A stretch of DNA of 64,000 bases. It comes from Intrasporangiaceae bacterium URHB0013 (GTDB lineage Bacteria; Actinomycetota; Actinomycetes; Actinomycetales; Dermatophilaceae). Made by a program: the position numbers and the translations under genes. A model generated the notes under the pieces. The model saw only the letters and a list, made by a program, of their open reading frames with translations, had not been told where the DNA came from and did not search any database. Positions 41,792-50,988 of the stretch are shown piece by piece; the stretch's first letter is position 1; each line of letters starts with the position of its first letter. The stretch is from contig KK211149.1 of NCBI GenBank assembly GCA_000620545.1, positions 1-64,000 on the forward strand, given 5' to 3'.

Positions 41792-42958
41792 GTGAGCACG
41801 AATGCCGACTTCGACCTGTTCCGGACCAGCGAGGACCACGAGGCCCTGAGGGAGGCCGTCCGCGCGGTCGCCGAGGACAAGATCGCCCCGTATGCCGCGG
41901 CCGTCGACGAGGAGGCGCGCTACCCCCAGGAGGCGCACGACGCCCTCGTCGCCTCCGACTTCTTCGCGCCGCACGTGCCCGAGGAGTACGACGGCGTGGG
42001 CGCCGACGCCCTCGCGACCTGCATCGTCATCGAGGAGGTCGCGCGCGTCGATGCGTCGGCGTCCCTCATCCCCGCCGTCAACAAGCTCGGCTCGCTGCCC
42101 CTCATCCTCGACGGGAGCGACGCGGTGAAGGCGCGCTACCTGCCGCCGCTCGCCAAGGGCGAGACCACCTTCTCCTACGGACTGTCCGAGCGCGAGGCCG
42201 GATCGGACACCGCGTCGATGAGGTGCCGGGCCCGTCAGGACGGCGATGGCTGGGTCCTCTCGGGCCAGAAGTCGTGGATCACGAACGCCGGCGTCTCGGA
42301 GTACTACACCGTGCTCGCGGTCACCGACCCCGACGCCCCCCGCGGCGGCAACGTCACGGCCTTCGTCGTCGAAAAGTCCGACGAGGGTTTCACCTTCGGC
42401 GAGAAGGAGCGCAAGCTCGGCATCAAGGGCAGCCCCACGCGTGAGCTGATCTTCGACGGCGTCCGGATCCCCGGCGACCGCGTCGTCGGCCAGGTCGGCG
42501 AAGGCCTCAAGATCGCCCTGCGCACCCTCGACCACACCCGCGTCACCATCGGGGCCCAGGCCGTCGGCATCGCCCAGGGCGCCCTTGACCAGGCCGTCGC
42601 CTACGTCAAGGAGCGCAAGCAGTTCGGCACGCGGATCGCCGACTTCCAGGGGATCCAGTTCATGCTCGCCGACATGGCGATGGAGCTGGAGGCCTCGCGC
42701 CAGATGGTCTACGTCGCGGCCGCCAAGTCGGAGCGCGGCGACAAGGACCTCACCTTCTTCGGGGCCGCTGCCAAGTGCTACGCCTCCGATGTCGCGATGA
42801 AGATCACGACTGATGCGGTCCAGCTGCTCGGAGGAGCGGGCTACACCAGTGACTTCCCGCTCGAGCGGATGATGCGGGACGCGAAGATCACGCAGATCTA
42901 CGAGGGCACCAACCAGGTCCAGCGCATCGTGATGGCGCGTCAGCTCCTCAAGGGCTGA
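41792..42958 (+). CDS. acyl-CoA dehydrogenase, FadE25-like
   Basis: FAD-dependent acyl-CoA dehydrogenase of 388 residues. It shows FSYGLSEREAGSDTASMRCRA, WVLSGQKSWITNAG, KLGIKGSPTRELIFDGVRIP and the catalytic Glu371 in QIYEGTNQVQRIVMAR. These features fit the mycobacterial FadE25 type, an abundant acyl-CoA dehydrogenase. In M. tuberculosis fadE25 is adjacent to purE; here 17.7 kb, including the nonulosonic acid island, separates them. It has its own leaderless promoter with a palindrome beside it. Substrate chain length cannot be told. Confidence 0.92.
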   Translation: MSTNADFDLFRTSEDHEALREAVRAVAEDKIAPYAAAVDEEARYPQEAHDALVASDFFAPHVPEEYDGVGADALATCIVIEEVARVDASASLIPAVNKLGSLPLILDGSDAVKARYLPPLAKGETTFSYGLSEREAGSDTASMRCRARQDGDGWVLSGQKSWITNAGVSEYYTVLAVTDPDAPRGGNVTAFVVEKSDEGFTFGEKERKLGIKGSPTRELIFDGVRIPGDRVVGQVGEGLKIALRTLDHTRVTIGAQAVGIAQGALDQAVAYVKERKQFGTRIADFQGIQFMLADMAMELEASRQMVYVAAAKSERGDKDLTFFGAAAKCYASDVAMKITTDAVQLLGGAGYTSDFPLERMMRDAKITQIYEGTNQVQRIVMARQLLKG

Positions 42959-43083
42959 GGAAGCCCGCCGTCCGAAACCGGTGGTCGGGACCTGACGCCG
43001 GTCGCGTTCGAGCGCGAGCGGCCTGTCGTTGTGGACGTTCCGCTCCGGCGCCGCGGCTGGTCGGAGGCCGCCAGGTCCTCCAG

Positions 43084-43089
43084 TAGGCT
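43084..43089 (+). promoter_or_regulatory. -10 hexamer TAGGCT of the GT2 gene
   Basis: TAGGCT lies 64 nt before the GTG start, giving a leader of about 55-60 nt with GAGAAGGA before the start codon. Confidence 0.4.
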
Positions 43090-43153
43090 TGGCGCCGCTC
43101 GCGCAGGGAGGCCCGGCCCTCCAGCGTGAGACCCGACGACGAGAAGGACGCCT

Positions 43154-44146
43154 GTGGACCTGACTCCTGACCACCAGCCGGAACCCCAGCCCACGGTCAG
43201 CGTCATCATGCCGATCCTCAACGAGGAGAGGCATCTTCGCGATGCTGTCGCGATGATTCTCGCCCAGGACTACAGCGGGCCGCTCGAGGTCGTCCTCGCG
43301 CTGGGGCCGTCGACCGACCGCACCGACGAGGTCGCCGCCGACCTTGCGGCGGCGGACCACCGGGTACGGGTCGTGGCCAACCCGAGTGGGCGCACCCCCG
43401 ACGGGCTGAACGCCGCGATCGGCGCCAGCACGGGTGAGGTCATCGTCCGCGTCGATGGCCATGCGGAGATCCCCGACGACTACATCAGCATCGCCGTCGG
43501 CGAGCTGCTCCGGGTCGGGGCCGACAACGTCGGCGGGATCATGGACGCGCAGGGCACGAGCACCTTCGAGCGCGCCGTCGCGTCCGCGATGCGCAGCCCG
43601 CTCGGGGTCGGTAGCGCCCGCTTCCACACCGGCGGCGACGCGGGTGACGCCGACACGGTCTACCTCGGGGTCTTCCGGCGGGCCGCGCTCGAGCGGGTGG
43701 GCGGTTACGACTCGCACTTCGCACGGGCCCAGGACTGGGAGATGAACCATCGCATCCGCGAGACCGGCGGCAAGGTGTGGTTCACGCCGGCGCTCAAGGT
43801 CACCTACCGACCGCGGGCGTCGGTCAAGGCCCTCGCCAAGCAGTACTTCCACTACGGCCGGTGGCGTCGCGTCGTCGCCCGTCACCACGAGGGCACCATC
43901 AACCCGCGCTACCTCGCGCCCCCGACGATGGTCGGCGTCACCACGGTGGCCACCCTCGTCGGCTTCGTCTGGGCCCCTGCCTGGGTGGTCCCGGCGGCGT
44001 ATGCCGTGGGCGTGACCGCGGGTGGCCTGGCCATCAGCAGGGGTGAGGCTCCGGCGGCCCGGGCGGTGACCCCGGTCGTCCTGGCGACGATGCACTGGTC
44101 GTGGGGCATAGGGTTCCTGACGAGCCCGAGCCGCCTCGCGCGCTGA
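43154..44146 (+). CDS. family 2 glycosyltransferase, ExoA-like
   Basis: A 330-residue membrane-attached glycosyltransferase. The GT-A domain (about 12-240) has VSVIMPILNEERHLRDAV, VIVRVDGHAEIPDDY with the metal-binding DxD-like Asp residues, and a RAQDWEMNHRIRETG acceptor-site segment (ED/D-W-E). Two or three C-terminal hydrophobic helices follow (about 255-325). Similar proteins extend surface polysaccharides. It begins a plus-strand run leading to the TagF-like, TagGH-like and TagD-like genes. Sugar donor not known. Confidence 0.88.
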   Translation: MDLTPDHQPEPQPTVSVIMPILNEERHLRDAVAMILAQDYSGPLEVVLALGPSTDRTDEVAADLAAADHRVRVVANPSGRTPDGLNAAIGASTGEVIVRVDGHAEIPDDYISIAVGELLRVGADNVGGIMDAQGTSTFERAVASAMRSPLGVGSARFHTGGDAGDADTVYLGVFRRAALERVGGYDSHFARAQDWEMNHRIRETGGKVWFTPALKVTYRPRASVKALAKQYFHYGRWRRVVARHHEGTINPRYLAPPTMVGVTTVATLVGFVWAPAWVVPAAYAVGVTAGGLAISRGEAPAARAVTPVVLATMHWSWGIGFLTSPSRLAR

Positions 44147-44209
44147 GCCGGCGGGGCCGGCCGCCGTCACACGGCTTCACACGACACAGCATCGGAAGGG
44201 ATGTCGAAC

Positions 44210-45430
44210 GTGCTGGACAACGCGAAGGTGCTGGTGCAGCTGGCACAGCATGCCGTGCGCCGCCAGGTGGCCAAGCGCAAGCTCAACGAGCGTCTCGAGC
44301 GTTCGGGTCTCCAGCCCGGCGCCGACTCCCGGTTCCGTTGTGCCGTCTACTTCTCCGACGAACCGGTGAACCTCTACCAGATCCGGCAGTGGTACGCGCC
44401 TCTGCAGGAGCTGGCCCGGAGCCAACCCGTCGTCGTCATCTCGCGCATGCCGGAGACGACGAACCTGCTGCTCGACGAGTGCCCCCTCCCCGTCGTGCAC
44501 GGACCGCGCGTCACCGACATCGAGGCGTTCATGGCGGGCCACGAGATCGGACTCGTGCTCTACGTCAACCAGAACGTCCGCAACTTCCAGATGCTGCGCT
44601 TCGCCGAGCCGGCCCACGTGTTCATGAGCCATGGCGAGAGTGACAAGTCCTACATGACCTCCAACCAGCTCAAGGCCTACGACCGGGTCTTCATCGCCGG
44701 GCCGGCGGCGGCAGAGCGCCTCGGGCGCGCCCTCGTCGAGTTCGACGTGGACGCGCGGGCCGTCGAGATCGGCCGCCCCCAGGCGGACGTCACGCACGAG
44801 GCGCCCGGGCTTCCCGACGACGGGCGCACGACGATCCTGTATGCCCCCACGTGGGAGGGCGACCGCCAGAGCATGGCTTACGGCTCCATCGCCACCCACG
44901 GCGCGGCGATGCTGACGAGCCTGCTCGCCGACCGCCGGTTCCGGGTCGTCTACCGACCGCACCCACGCTCCGGTGCGTTCGACCCGGCATACGGCACGGC
45001 GGCCTCGCACCTGGCCCGCCTCGTCGCGGAGGCCAACCACGCGGACCCCTCGGCCGGGCACCTGGTCGACACGGAGACGCCGTTCGGCTGGCACCTGGCC
45101 AGCCTCGACGCGTGCGTCACCGACATCTCGGCCGTCGCCCTCGACTGGCTCGCCACGGGCAAGCCCCTCGTGCTGACGCGTCCGGAGAGCCCGCTGGCCG
45201 AGGTCGAACCGACCCGGCTCAACACGAGTGTGCCGATGGTCGCAGTCGACCAGGCCCGCGACATCGTCGGCATCCTCGGCGACGCGATGTCGGCCTCGGA
45301 CGACTCCCGAGCCGAGGTCGTGCGGCACTACTTCGGCGACACGAGCCCGGGCGCTGCGACGCAGCGCTTCCTGCGCGCGTCGACGGATCTCATCGAGGCA
45401 CGGCTCGCACGGACGGTGAACCAGCCCTGA
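44210..45430 (+). CDS. CDP-glycerol glycerophosphotransferase (TagB/TagF)-like
   Basis: A protein of about 406 residues with the Glyphos_transf domain in its C-terminal half: TILYAPTWEGDRQSMAYGS, FRVVYRPHPRSGAF and the CVTDISAVALDWLATGKPLVLTR segment, all conserved in TagB/TagF. These enzymes add or polymerise glycerol phosphate (or ribitol phosphate) from CDP-alcohols to make teichoic acids. The RBS GGAAGGG abuts an ATG at 44201 but is 9 nt before the GTG at 44210, which I prefer. A tagD-like gene in the same module can provide CDP-glycerol. The peripheral N-terminal half shows no clear motif. Confidence 0.85.
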   Translation: MLDNAKVLVQLAQHAVRRQVAKRKLNERLERSGLQPGADSRFRCAVYFSDEPVNLYQIRQWYAPLQELARSQPVVVISRMPETTNLLLDECPLPVVHGPRVTDIEAFMAGHEIGLVLYVNQNVRNFQMLRFAEPAHVFMSHGESDKSYMTSNQLKAYDRVFIAGPAAAERLGRALVEFDVDARAVEIGRPQADVTHEAPGLPDDGRTTILYAPTWEGDRQSMAYGSIATHGAAMLTSLLADRRFRVVYRPHPRSGAFDPAYGTAASHLARLVAEANHADPSAGHLVDTETPFGWHLASLDACVTDISAVALDWLATGKPLVLTRPESPLAEVEPTRLNTSVPMVAVDQARDIVGILGDAMSASDDSRAEVVRHYFGDTSPGAATQRFLRASTDLIEARLARTVNQP

Positions 45431-45496
45431 GGCCGTCCTCAGCGCGTCTCGACGCGGACCCGACCGGCCGTGGACGCGGCACACGGCGAGCACCCC

Positions 45497-45502
45497 TAGA
45501 CT
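45497..45502 (+). promoter_or_regulatory. -10 hexamer TAGACT before the ABC exporter operon
   Basis: TAGACT lies in the 161-bp gap before the permease gene. The transcript would have a leader of about 80 nt containing GAAGGAGAAGG before the ATG. Confidence 0.4.
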
Positions 45503-45591
45503 TCGGCGAGGATCGGGTGGGGGACCGCCCAGCCCGGCCCCGGATGCAGAGGCCTCGAGAGAAAGCCCGAAGGAGAAGGTGGTCTGCGCGC

Positions 45592-46392
45592 ATGATCGGC
45601 GTGTCCCAGTTCCGTGGCCTGATGGCCAACCGTCAGGTGCTGCGCACCCTCGTGGAACGCGACCTGCGCGTCCGGTACGCCGGCAGCGTGCTCGGCTGGG
45701 TGTGGACCGTGCTCGACCCGCTGCTCATGGCGCTGGTCTACTTCGTCGTCTTCACCCTCATCTTCACGTCACGGGAGGCGGGCCACCAGCCCTACTTCCT
45801 GCACCTCGTGACCGGTCTGTTCCTGTGGCAGTGGTTCGCCCAGAACATGTCGGAGACCTCCCGGGCGCTGCTCTCGGAGGCGCGCCTGGTCCGGTCGGCC
45901 AACCTGCCACGTGAGCTGTGGGTCGTGCGAGTCGTCCTCGCCAAGGGCATCGAGTTCCTGCTCACGCTCCCGGTCATCGCCGCCTTCACGATCTTCTACA
46001 TGATCACCGGGCAGACCCAGCTGCACTGGACCATCGTCTTCATGCCGGTGGCCCTCGTCCTGACCTTCCTGCTGTCCGTCGGCATCGGCATGATCCTCGC
46101 GCCGGTGACCGTGCTGGTGAACGACATGGCTCGCGTCGTTCGCATCGCGCTGCGACTCGGCTTCTACGCCACCCCGGTGCTCTACAGCGCCGACATGGCG
46201 CCACCCGTGCTGCAGACCCTTCTCGCGTTCAACCCGATGAGCGGCATCCTCGAGCTCTTCCGCGCCGGTTTCTTCCGCGGCGAGATGAACCTCCTGTCGG
46301 TCACCTCGGCCGTCGTGCTGACCATCGTGCTGCTGCTCGTGGGGTCCGTCGTGTTCAAGCGGCTCGAGCCGGCCGTGCTGAAGGAGATCTGA
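45592..46392 (+). CDS. ABC-2 polysaccharide exporter permease, TagG/Wzm-like
   Basis: A 266-residue membrane protein with six hydrophobic helices. The cytoplasmic start VLRTLVERDLRVRYAGSVLGWVWTVLDPL is the interface helix typical of polysaccharide and teichoic acid exporters. It works with the ATPase encoded by the next gene, which overlaps it (TGATG). Export of a lipid-linked wall polymer across the membrane is the likely task, given the TagF- and TagD-like genes around it. Confidence 0.9.
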   Translation: MIGVSQFRGLMANRQVLRTLVERDLRVRYAGSVLGWVWTVLDPLLMALVYFVVFTLIFTSREAGHQPYFLHLVTGLFLWQWFAQNMSETSRALLSEARLVRSANLPRELWVVRVVLAKGIEFLLTLPVIAAFTIFYMITGQTQLHWTIVFMPVALVLTFLLSVGIGMILAPVTVLVNDMARVVRIALRLGFYATPVLYSADMAPPVLQTLLAFNPMSGILELFRAGFFRGEMNLLSVTSAVVLTIVLLLVGSVVFKRLEPAVLKEI

Positions 46393-47147
46393 TGGCCAAG
46401 CCCGTCATCGAGGTGCGCAACCTCGGCATCGAGTTCTACCGCTCGCGGCGGCGACGCATGTCGTTGCGCGAGATGGTGCTCAAGGGTCAGAACAGCGCTC
46501 CCAACGAGACGTTCTGGGCGCTGAAGCACATCACCTTCGACGTCGCCCGGGGAGAGGCCGTCGGCCTCGTCGGCGGCAACGGGAGCGGCAAGAGCACCCT
46601 CCTGCGGATGATCGCCGGCGTCATGCTGCCCGACGAGGGCCACGCCACGGTGCGCGGCAGGGTCGCGCCACTCATCGAGCTGACCGGGGGCTTCCTCGGC
46701 GAGCTGACCGCGCGCGAGAACGTCTACCTCGCGGCCGGTCTGCACGGCCTGACCAAGGAGCAGATCGACGCCCGCTTCGACGAGATCGTCGACTTCGCCG
46801 GACCCCAGGTCAAGGCGGGCATGGACATGCCGTTCCGCCACTTCTCCTCCGGTATGCAGGTCCGCATCGCCTTCGCGCTCATCACGACGCTCGACCAGCC
46901 CGTCGTCCTGGTCGACGAGGTGCTCGCCGTCGGTGACCGCGCCTTCCGGGAGAAGTGCTACGAGCGCATGGAGAACATGCTGTCGGGCGGCAAGACCCTC
47001 TTCCTCGTGTCGCACAGCGAGCACGACCTGCGCCGCTTTGCCGAGCGCGGCCTCTACCTGCGCTCGGGTGAGCTCAAGGGCGACGGCCCGATCGACGAGG
47101 TGATCGCCCAGTACAACGCCGACGCCGACGCGGACGCCGCTTCGTGA
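46392..47147 (+). CDS. ABC exporter ATPase, TagH/Wzt-like
   Basis: A 251-residue ATPase with Walker A GGNGSGKST (61-69), the signature HFSSGMQVRIAFAL and Walker B QPVVLVDEVLAVGD. The insertion before Walker A (RMSLREMVLKGQNSAPNETFWALKH) is typical of polysaccharide exporters, which bring the ATPase close to the membrane-lipid substrate. There is no C-terminal carbohydrate-binding domain, so substrate chain-end recognition as in some Wzt proteins is not expected. Overlaps: TGATG with the permease, GTGA with the next gene. Confidence 0.92.
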   Translation: MAKPVIEVRNLGIEFYRSRRRRMSLREMVLKGQNSAPNETFWALKHITFDVARGEAVGLVGGNGSGKSTLLRMIAGVMLPDEGHATVRGRVAPLIELTGGFLGELTARENVYLAAGLHGLTKEQIDARFDEIVDFAGPQVKAGMDMPFRHFSSGMQVRIAFALITTLDQPVVLVDEVLAVGDRAFREKCYERMENMLSGGKTLFLVSHSEHDLRRFAERGLYLRSGELKGDGPIDEVIAQYNADADADAAS

Positions 47148-49075
47148 GGCTCGACGAGCGCCCGCTCGTCGGGAACGCTCGTGCGCGGGCCGTGCACGGC
47201 CGGTCGTCCGGTGGTGACGTCGTCGTGCTCGGTGGTGCTGCGGCGACGGACCTGCTCGAGTCGCTCGAGCCCTTCGCCCTCGCGAGGGCGGTCGGCCGGG
47301 GGGAGGCTCGTTCCGTCCCGGAGGCCCTGCTCGGAGCAGCCGACACGGCCTCGACCGCGGCAGATCGACCGCTCGTCCTCGTCAGCCACGACCTGCGGAT
47401 CAGTCCGGTCGCCCTCCTCGACGTCCTGGACGCCCCACGGGACGTCACGTCCGCGGCGGTCGTCGCCGGACCGCTCACCGACCTGCGCGGCGAGGGGGCG
47501 GACGAGGTCCCCGGAGGGTTCGCCCCCGTGCGGGTCGACGCGGTGTCCCGACGGATCGTCTCCGTCGGGACCGTGCGCCACGTCGTCAGCGACCCGACGG
47601 CACACGCTGCCGGGATCCTCCGGGTCGCCGCGGCAGACCGCGTCCACGTGGCCGAGGTGCTTCGCGCCTCCGGCACGAGTGAGTCGGCCGGCGAGCCAGG
47701 CATGCAGGCCTTCGACCTCGCGCTGCTCGCCGTGGTGCGCGACGCGGTGGTCCCTGTCGCGGCCGTACCGCTCGCCCACGCCACGGTCGAACGCGGGCAC
47801 GAGCAGCATGCGGGCGCCCCCGGGTCCCCCTGGCAGCAACGCCTCCGAGCGGCCTCCCGCGGCAACGACGGCGTCTTCTCGACGCATGCCATCCGTCCGC
47901 TCTCACGCCGCCTCACGGCATACGGCCTCGGACGTGGGTGGACGCCCAACGTCGTGACCTTCGTCAGCCTGCTCCTCGGCCTCGCGGCGTGCGCTCTCAC
48001 GGCCGTCGACACGCGCTGGACCTGGGTGCTCGCCGCCGTGCTGCTCCAGGCGTCCCTCGTCGTGGACTGCGTCGACGGCGAGATCGCCCGGTTCACCCGC
48101 CGCTACAGCCCGCTGGGCGGGTGGCTCGACGCTGTCAGCGACCGCGTCAAGGAGTTCACGATGGTCGCCGCGGTTGCCTGGGTCGCGGCCCGCCGCGGCG
48201 ACGACCTGTGGTGGCTCGCCATCGCCGTCCTGGCCCTGCTCGCAGTCCGCCACGCCGAGGACTTCGCGTACGCGATGCGCCACCGCGCGCTGTCGGCCCG
48301 GCCCGTCACGTCGCGGCCGCTCGACGTGCCCGGCGACGGGGGACCGCACGGGGCGCGCACCGACCTTCCTGCCGCGCCGACGGGCCGGGTGCGGGTCGTC
48401 CGCGACGTCAAGCAGGTGCTGCACCTGCCGATCGCCGAGCGCTACCTCGTCATGTCCGTCGGACTCCTCGTGTTCAGCCCGGTCTTCCTCCTGTGGGCGC
48501 TCGGCATCGCCTCGGCCATCGCGTTCGCCTGGACCCAGCTGGGACGCCTCGGCAAGGCCCTCACCGGGCGTGACGGCTTCCGAGCCGACCATGCGGACCC
48601 GACGCTGCCGCACCTCGTCGACCTCGCCGTCGTGCCACGGCCGACCGGCCGAGGGCGCCTGGCCTGGCAGGTGCCGGGGGTGCTCCTGACGCTCGAGGCC
48701 GCGGCGTTGCTCCTCGCCGCCGGCGGCGACCCGGCAGCGGGCGCGGCCGCGTACGCCTGGCTCGCGGCGGTGTGCTGGCACGTCTACGACAACGTGTACC
48801 GGCTGCGCGAGACGGGCCGCGGCACCCCGCACGCCCTGGTGCGCGCCACCCTCGGTGTCGAGGGCCGGATCGTCGTCCTGGCCCTCATCGGCGGCTTCAC
48901 GGACCGTCCGGCCGTGCCGCTGCTGGTCGGCGCGGTCGTGCTCTTCCTCCTGTATGCGGGCGAGTCCGCCCGCTCGTGGAGCGCGGTCATCGGGTCGGCC
49001 CGCAGCGAAGCCTCGGCCGATGCAGCGACCGGTGCGGTGACCGAGCGGGCCGCAGGGCAGGATGGCTCCTCGTGA
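47144..49075 (+). CDS. CDP-alcohol phosphotransferase with extra N-terminal domain
   Basis: A 643-residue protein. Residues about 1-230 form a soluble alpha/beta domain of unknown function (LVLVSHDLRISPVALLDVLDAP, VVAGPLTDLRGEG), which might be a degenerate nucleotidyltransferase as in archaeal fused IPCT-DIPPS enzymes. About 240-640 is membrane-bound and carries the full CDP-alcohol signature DCVDGEIARFTRRYSPLGGW followed by LDAVSDR (near 307-335), with all four metal/catalytic Asp. Such enzymes move a phosphoalcohol from CDP to an acceptor. It overlaps both neighbours (GTGA), so it belongs to the exporter/polymer operon. Alcohol not known; CDP-glycerol is plausible. Confidence 0.85.
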   Translation: MRLDERPLVGNARARAVHGRSSGGDVVVLGGAAATDLLESLEPFALARAVGRGEARSVPEALLGAADTASTAADRPLVLVSHDLRISPVALLDVLDAPRDVTSAAVVAGPLTDLRGEGADEVPGGFAPVRVDAVSRRIVSVGTVRHVVSDPTAHAAGILRVAAADRVHVAEVLRASGTSESAGEPGMQAFDLALLAVVRDAVVPVAAVPLAHATVERGHEQHAGAPGSPWQQRLRAASRGNDGVFSTHAIRPLSRRLTAYGLGRGWTPNVVTFVSLLLGLAACALTAVDTRWTWVLAAVLLQASLVVDCVDGEIARFTRRYSPLGGWLDAVSDRVKEFTMVAAVAWVAARRGDDLWWLAIAVLALLAVRHAEDFAYAMRHRALSARPVTSRPLDVPGDGGPHGARTDLPAAPTGRVRVVRDVKQVLHLPIAERYLVMSVGLLVFSPVFLLWALGIASAIAFAWTQLGRLGKALTGRDGFRADHADPTLPHLVDLAVVPRPTGRGRLAWQVPGVLLTLEAAALLLAAGGDPAAGAAAYAWLAAVCWHVYDNVYRLRETGRGTPHALVRATLGVEGRIVVLALIGGFTDRPAVPLLVGAVVLFLLYAGESARSWSAVIGSARSEASADAATGAVTERAAGQDGSS

Positions 49076-49878
49076 CGCACGACCCGACGAACGACCGCCC
49101 GAGCATCGCCGAGCTCAAGGCCGTCGCGCAGCCTCCTGAGCACATCGCCCGCTACAACGCGGAGCACTGGGCAGGCGCGCTCTACATCCGTCACCTGTCG
49201 ATCTACGCCACCCGGGCGCTCCTGCCGACGCACATCTCGCCCAACGGCGTCACGTGGCTGATGATCCTCACCGGGCTGGTCGGCGCGCTCGCCATCCCGT
49301 TCGGCGGCCTCGTGGGACCGGTCGTCGCCTTCGTCGCCATGCAGCTGCAGATCCTGCTCGACTGCTCGGACGGCGAGGTGGCCCGCTGGCGACAGCGCTT
49401 CTCTCCCGCCGGCATCTACCTCGACCGCATCGGGCACTACGTCACCGAGGGGGCGATCCCCGTGGCGATCGGCCTTCGGGCTGACGGCTGGAGCCTGTCG
49501 GCGCCCGGCGACGTCGGCGGCTGGACCGCCCTCGGCATGCTCGTCGCGCTCGGCGTGCTGCTCAACAAGGCCTTCACCGACCTCGTCCACGTCGCCCGGG
49601 CCAAGACGGGACGGCCGCCGCTCGAGGACGTCGTGGGCACGGCGCGTCCGAAGACGTCCGGCATGGCCCGGCTGCGGAGCGCCTTCGACTACCTGCCGAT
49701 CTTCCGTGCCTTCGTCGCCGTCGAGGCCTCGATCCTCGCGCTCGTCGCTGCCGTCGTCGACAGCATCCACGGCGACCTGCTGGGCACACAGGTCCTCGTC
49801 GTCGCGATGGTGCCCCTCATCGTCGTCACCGCCGGGGGACACCTGCTGGGCGTCCTGTCCAGCTCGAGGCTCGACTGA
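49072..49878 (+). CDS. CDP-alcohol phosphotransferase family protein, variant active site
   Basis: A 268-residue membrane protein with about six hydrophobic segments. The signature reads DCSDGEVARWRQRFSPAGIY then LDRIGHYV (about 104-131): D-xx-DG-xx-AR, G and D are present, but the last catalytic Asp is replaced by His. The neighbouring paralogue keeps Asp. The protein may be a variant enzyme with different chemistry or an inactive partner. Starts with GTG overlapping the previous stop, and its stop overlaps the GT4 start (ATGA), so it is part of one operon. Confidence 0.83.
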   Translation: MTHDPTNDRPSIAELKAVAQPPEHIARYNAEHWAGALYIRHLSIYATRALLPTHISPNGVTWLMILTGLVGALAIPFGGLVGPVVAFVAMQLQILLDCSDGEVARWRQRFSPAGIYLDRIGHYVTEGAIPVAIGLRADGWSLSAPGDVGGWTALGMLVALGVLLNKAFTDLVHVARAKTGRPPLEDVVGTARPKTSGMARLRSAFDYLPIFRAFVAVEASILALVAAVVDSIHGDLLGTQVLVVAMVPLIVVTAGGHLLGVLSSSRLD

Positions 49879-50915
49879 TGCCCGCACCGGACGGGGGAGC
49901 GGACCCCGGCACGGAGCCGGCGCCGGACGACGCGCCGGGCCACCTGCCGGTCCGCGGGCCGCTCCCGGTGCTGCAGTGGGCCCAGGAGCGCGGCGAGGTC
50001 GGAGGTGTGCGCACGAGCCACGCCCAGCTGACCTCCGTCCTGCGGGCCGAGGGCATCCCGGTGTCCTACGTCGACACCGGATCGGTGCGACGCGCGGCGT
50101 CGATGCTGCCCCGGCTGACCCGTCGGTCCCTCCACCTGCTGCACCTGACCCGCCTGTGGCGTGCGATGCTGCTCGCGCCCGCCTTCGCCGTGCTGCCCGG
50201 CCGCAGTGTGCTCGTGCTGCACTCCGGCTCGACCGGCGAGCAGGTCGAGCGGCTGACGGCGTGGCAGCGGCGGGTGCTGGTGCTCGCGCTCTACGCGTAC
50301 GACGAGATCTGGGCGGTCAACGACGCGATCGGGGCGATCCTGCCCCAGACGCTGCGCTCGCGGATCACGGTCGTCACGCCCTTCGACTCCTCCGCCGCGC
50401 CGGTGCCGACCCCCTTCGCGCGCGAGCCGCACGCCCTGGCCCTCGCCACGAACGCCGGGCTGCCGCACTACAACGCGGAGCTCGCCATCGACGCGGCTCG
50501 CCTCGTGCGCGAGCGCTGGAGCGACGCGACGCTCACCGTCCTCGCCTACGGCAACGACACGCCCGCGGTCGACGCGCTCCGTCGGCTCGCCGAGGTCGAG
50601 CCATGGCTCACCGTGGAATTCGACTCGACGGCGGACGAGGTCTCGGCCCTGCTCTCCCGCGTCGGCACCTTCCTGCGCCCCACGAGCTGGGACGGCGACT
50701 CGGTCATCGTCCGCGAGGCCCAGGCTGCAGGTGCCACCGTCGTCGCCAGCGACACCGCGCCCCGTCCCGCCGGCGCCGTCCTCGCACCACTGGACGCGCG
50801 GGCCCTCGCGACAGCCGTCACCGAGGGGGGACCGGTGAGCGACGGCGCCGGTCTGGCGCAGACCACGCTCGCCGAGGCGGTGCGCGCCGCCCAGTCCCGC
50901 GTGGCTCGTCGCTGA
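49878..50915 (+). CDS. family 4-like glycosyltransferase
   Basis: A 345-residue soluble protein with GT-B-like features: SVLVLHSGSTGEQVERL, a tail domain HALALATNAGLPHYNAELAIDAARLVRERW and the donor-site segment RPTSWDGDSVIVREAQAAGATVVASD with the usual E of group 1 transferases. It lacks the longer N-terminal acceptor domain of many GT4 enzymes and has a Pro/Gly/Asp-rich start. It is the last gene of a coupled run of five. It might prime or decorate the wall polymer; donor not known. Confidence 0.82.
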   Translation: MPAPDGGADPGTEPAPDDAPGHLPVRGPLPVLQWAQERGEVGGVRTSHAQLTSVLRAEGIPVSYVDTGSVRRAASMLPRLTRRSLHLLHLTRLWRAMLLAPAFAVLPGRSVLVLHSGSTGEQVERLTAWQRRVLVLALYAYDEIWAVNDAIGAILPQTLRSRITVVTPFDSSAAPVPTPFAREPHALALATNAGLPHYNAELAIDAARLVRERWSDATLTVLAYGNDTPAVDALRRLAEVEPWLTVEFDSTADEVSALLSRVGTFLRPTSWDGDSVIVREAQAAGATVVASDTAPRPAGAVLAPLDARALATAVTEGGPVSDGAGLAQTTLAEAVRAAQSRVARR

Positions 50916-50988
50916 GCACCCGGACGGGTACCCTCGCTGACGACGCGGTGGGTGCCCGACCCGTCCCCACCCCTGCCCTAGGAGAAGA

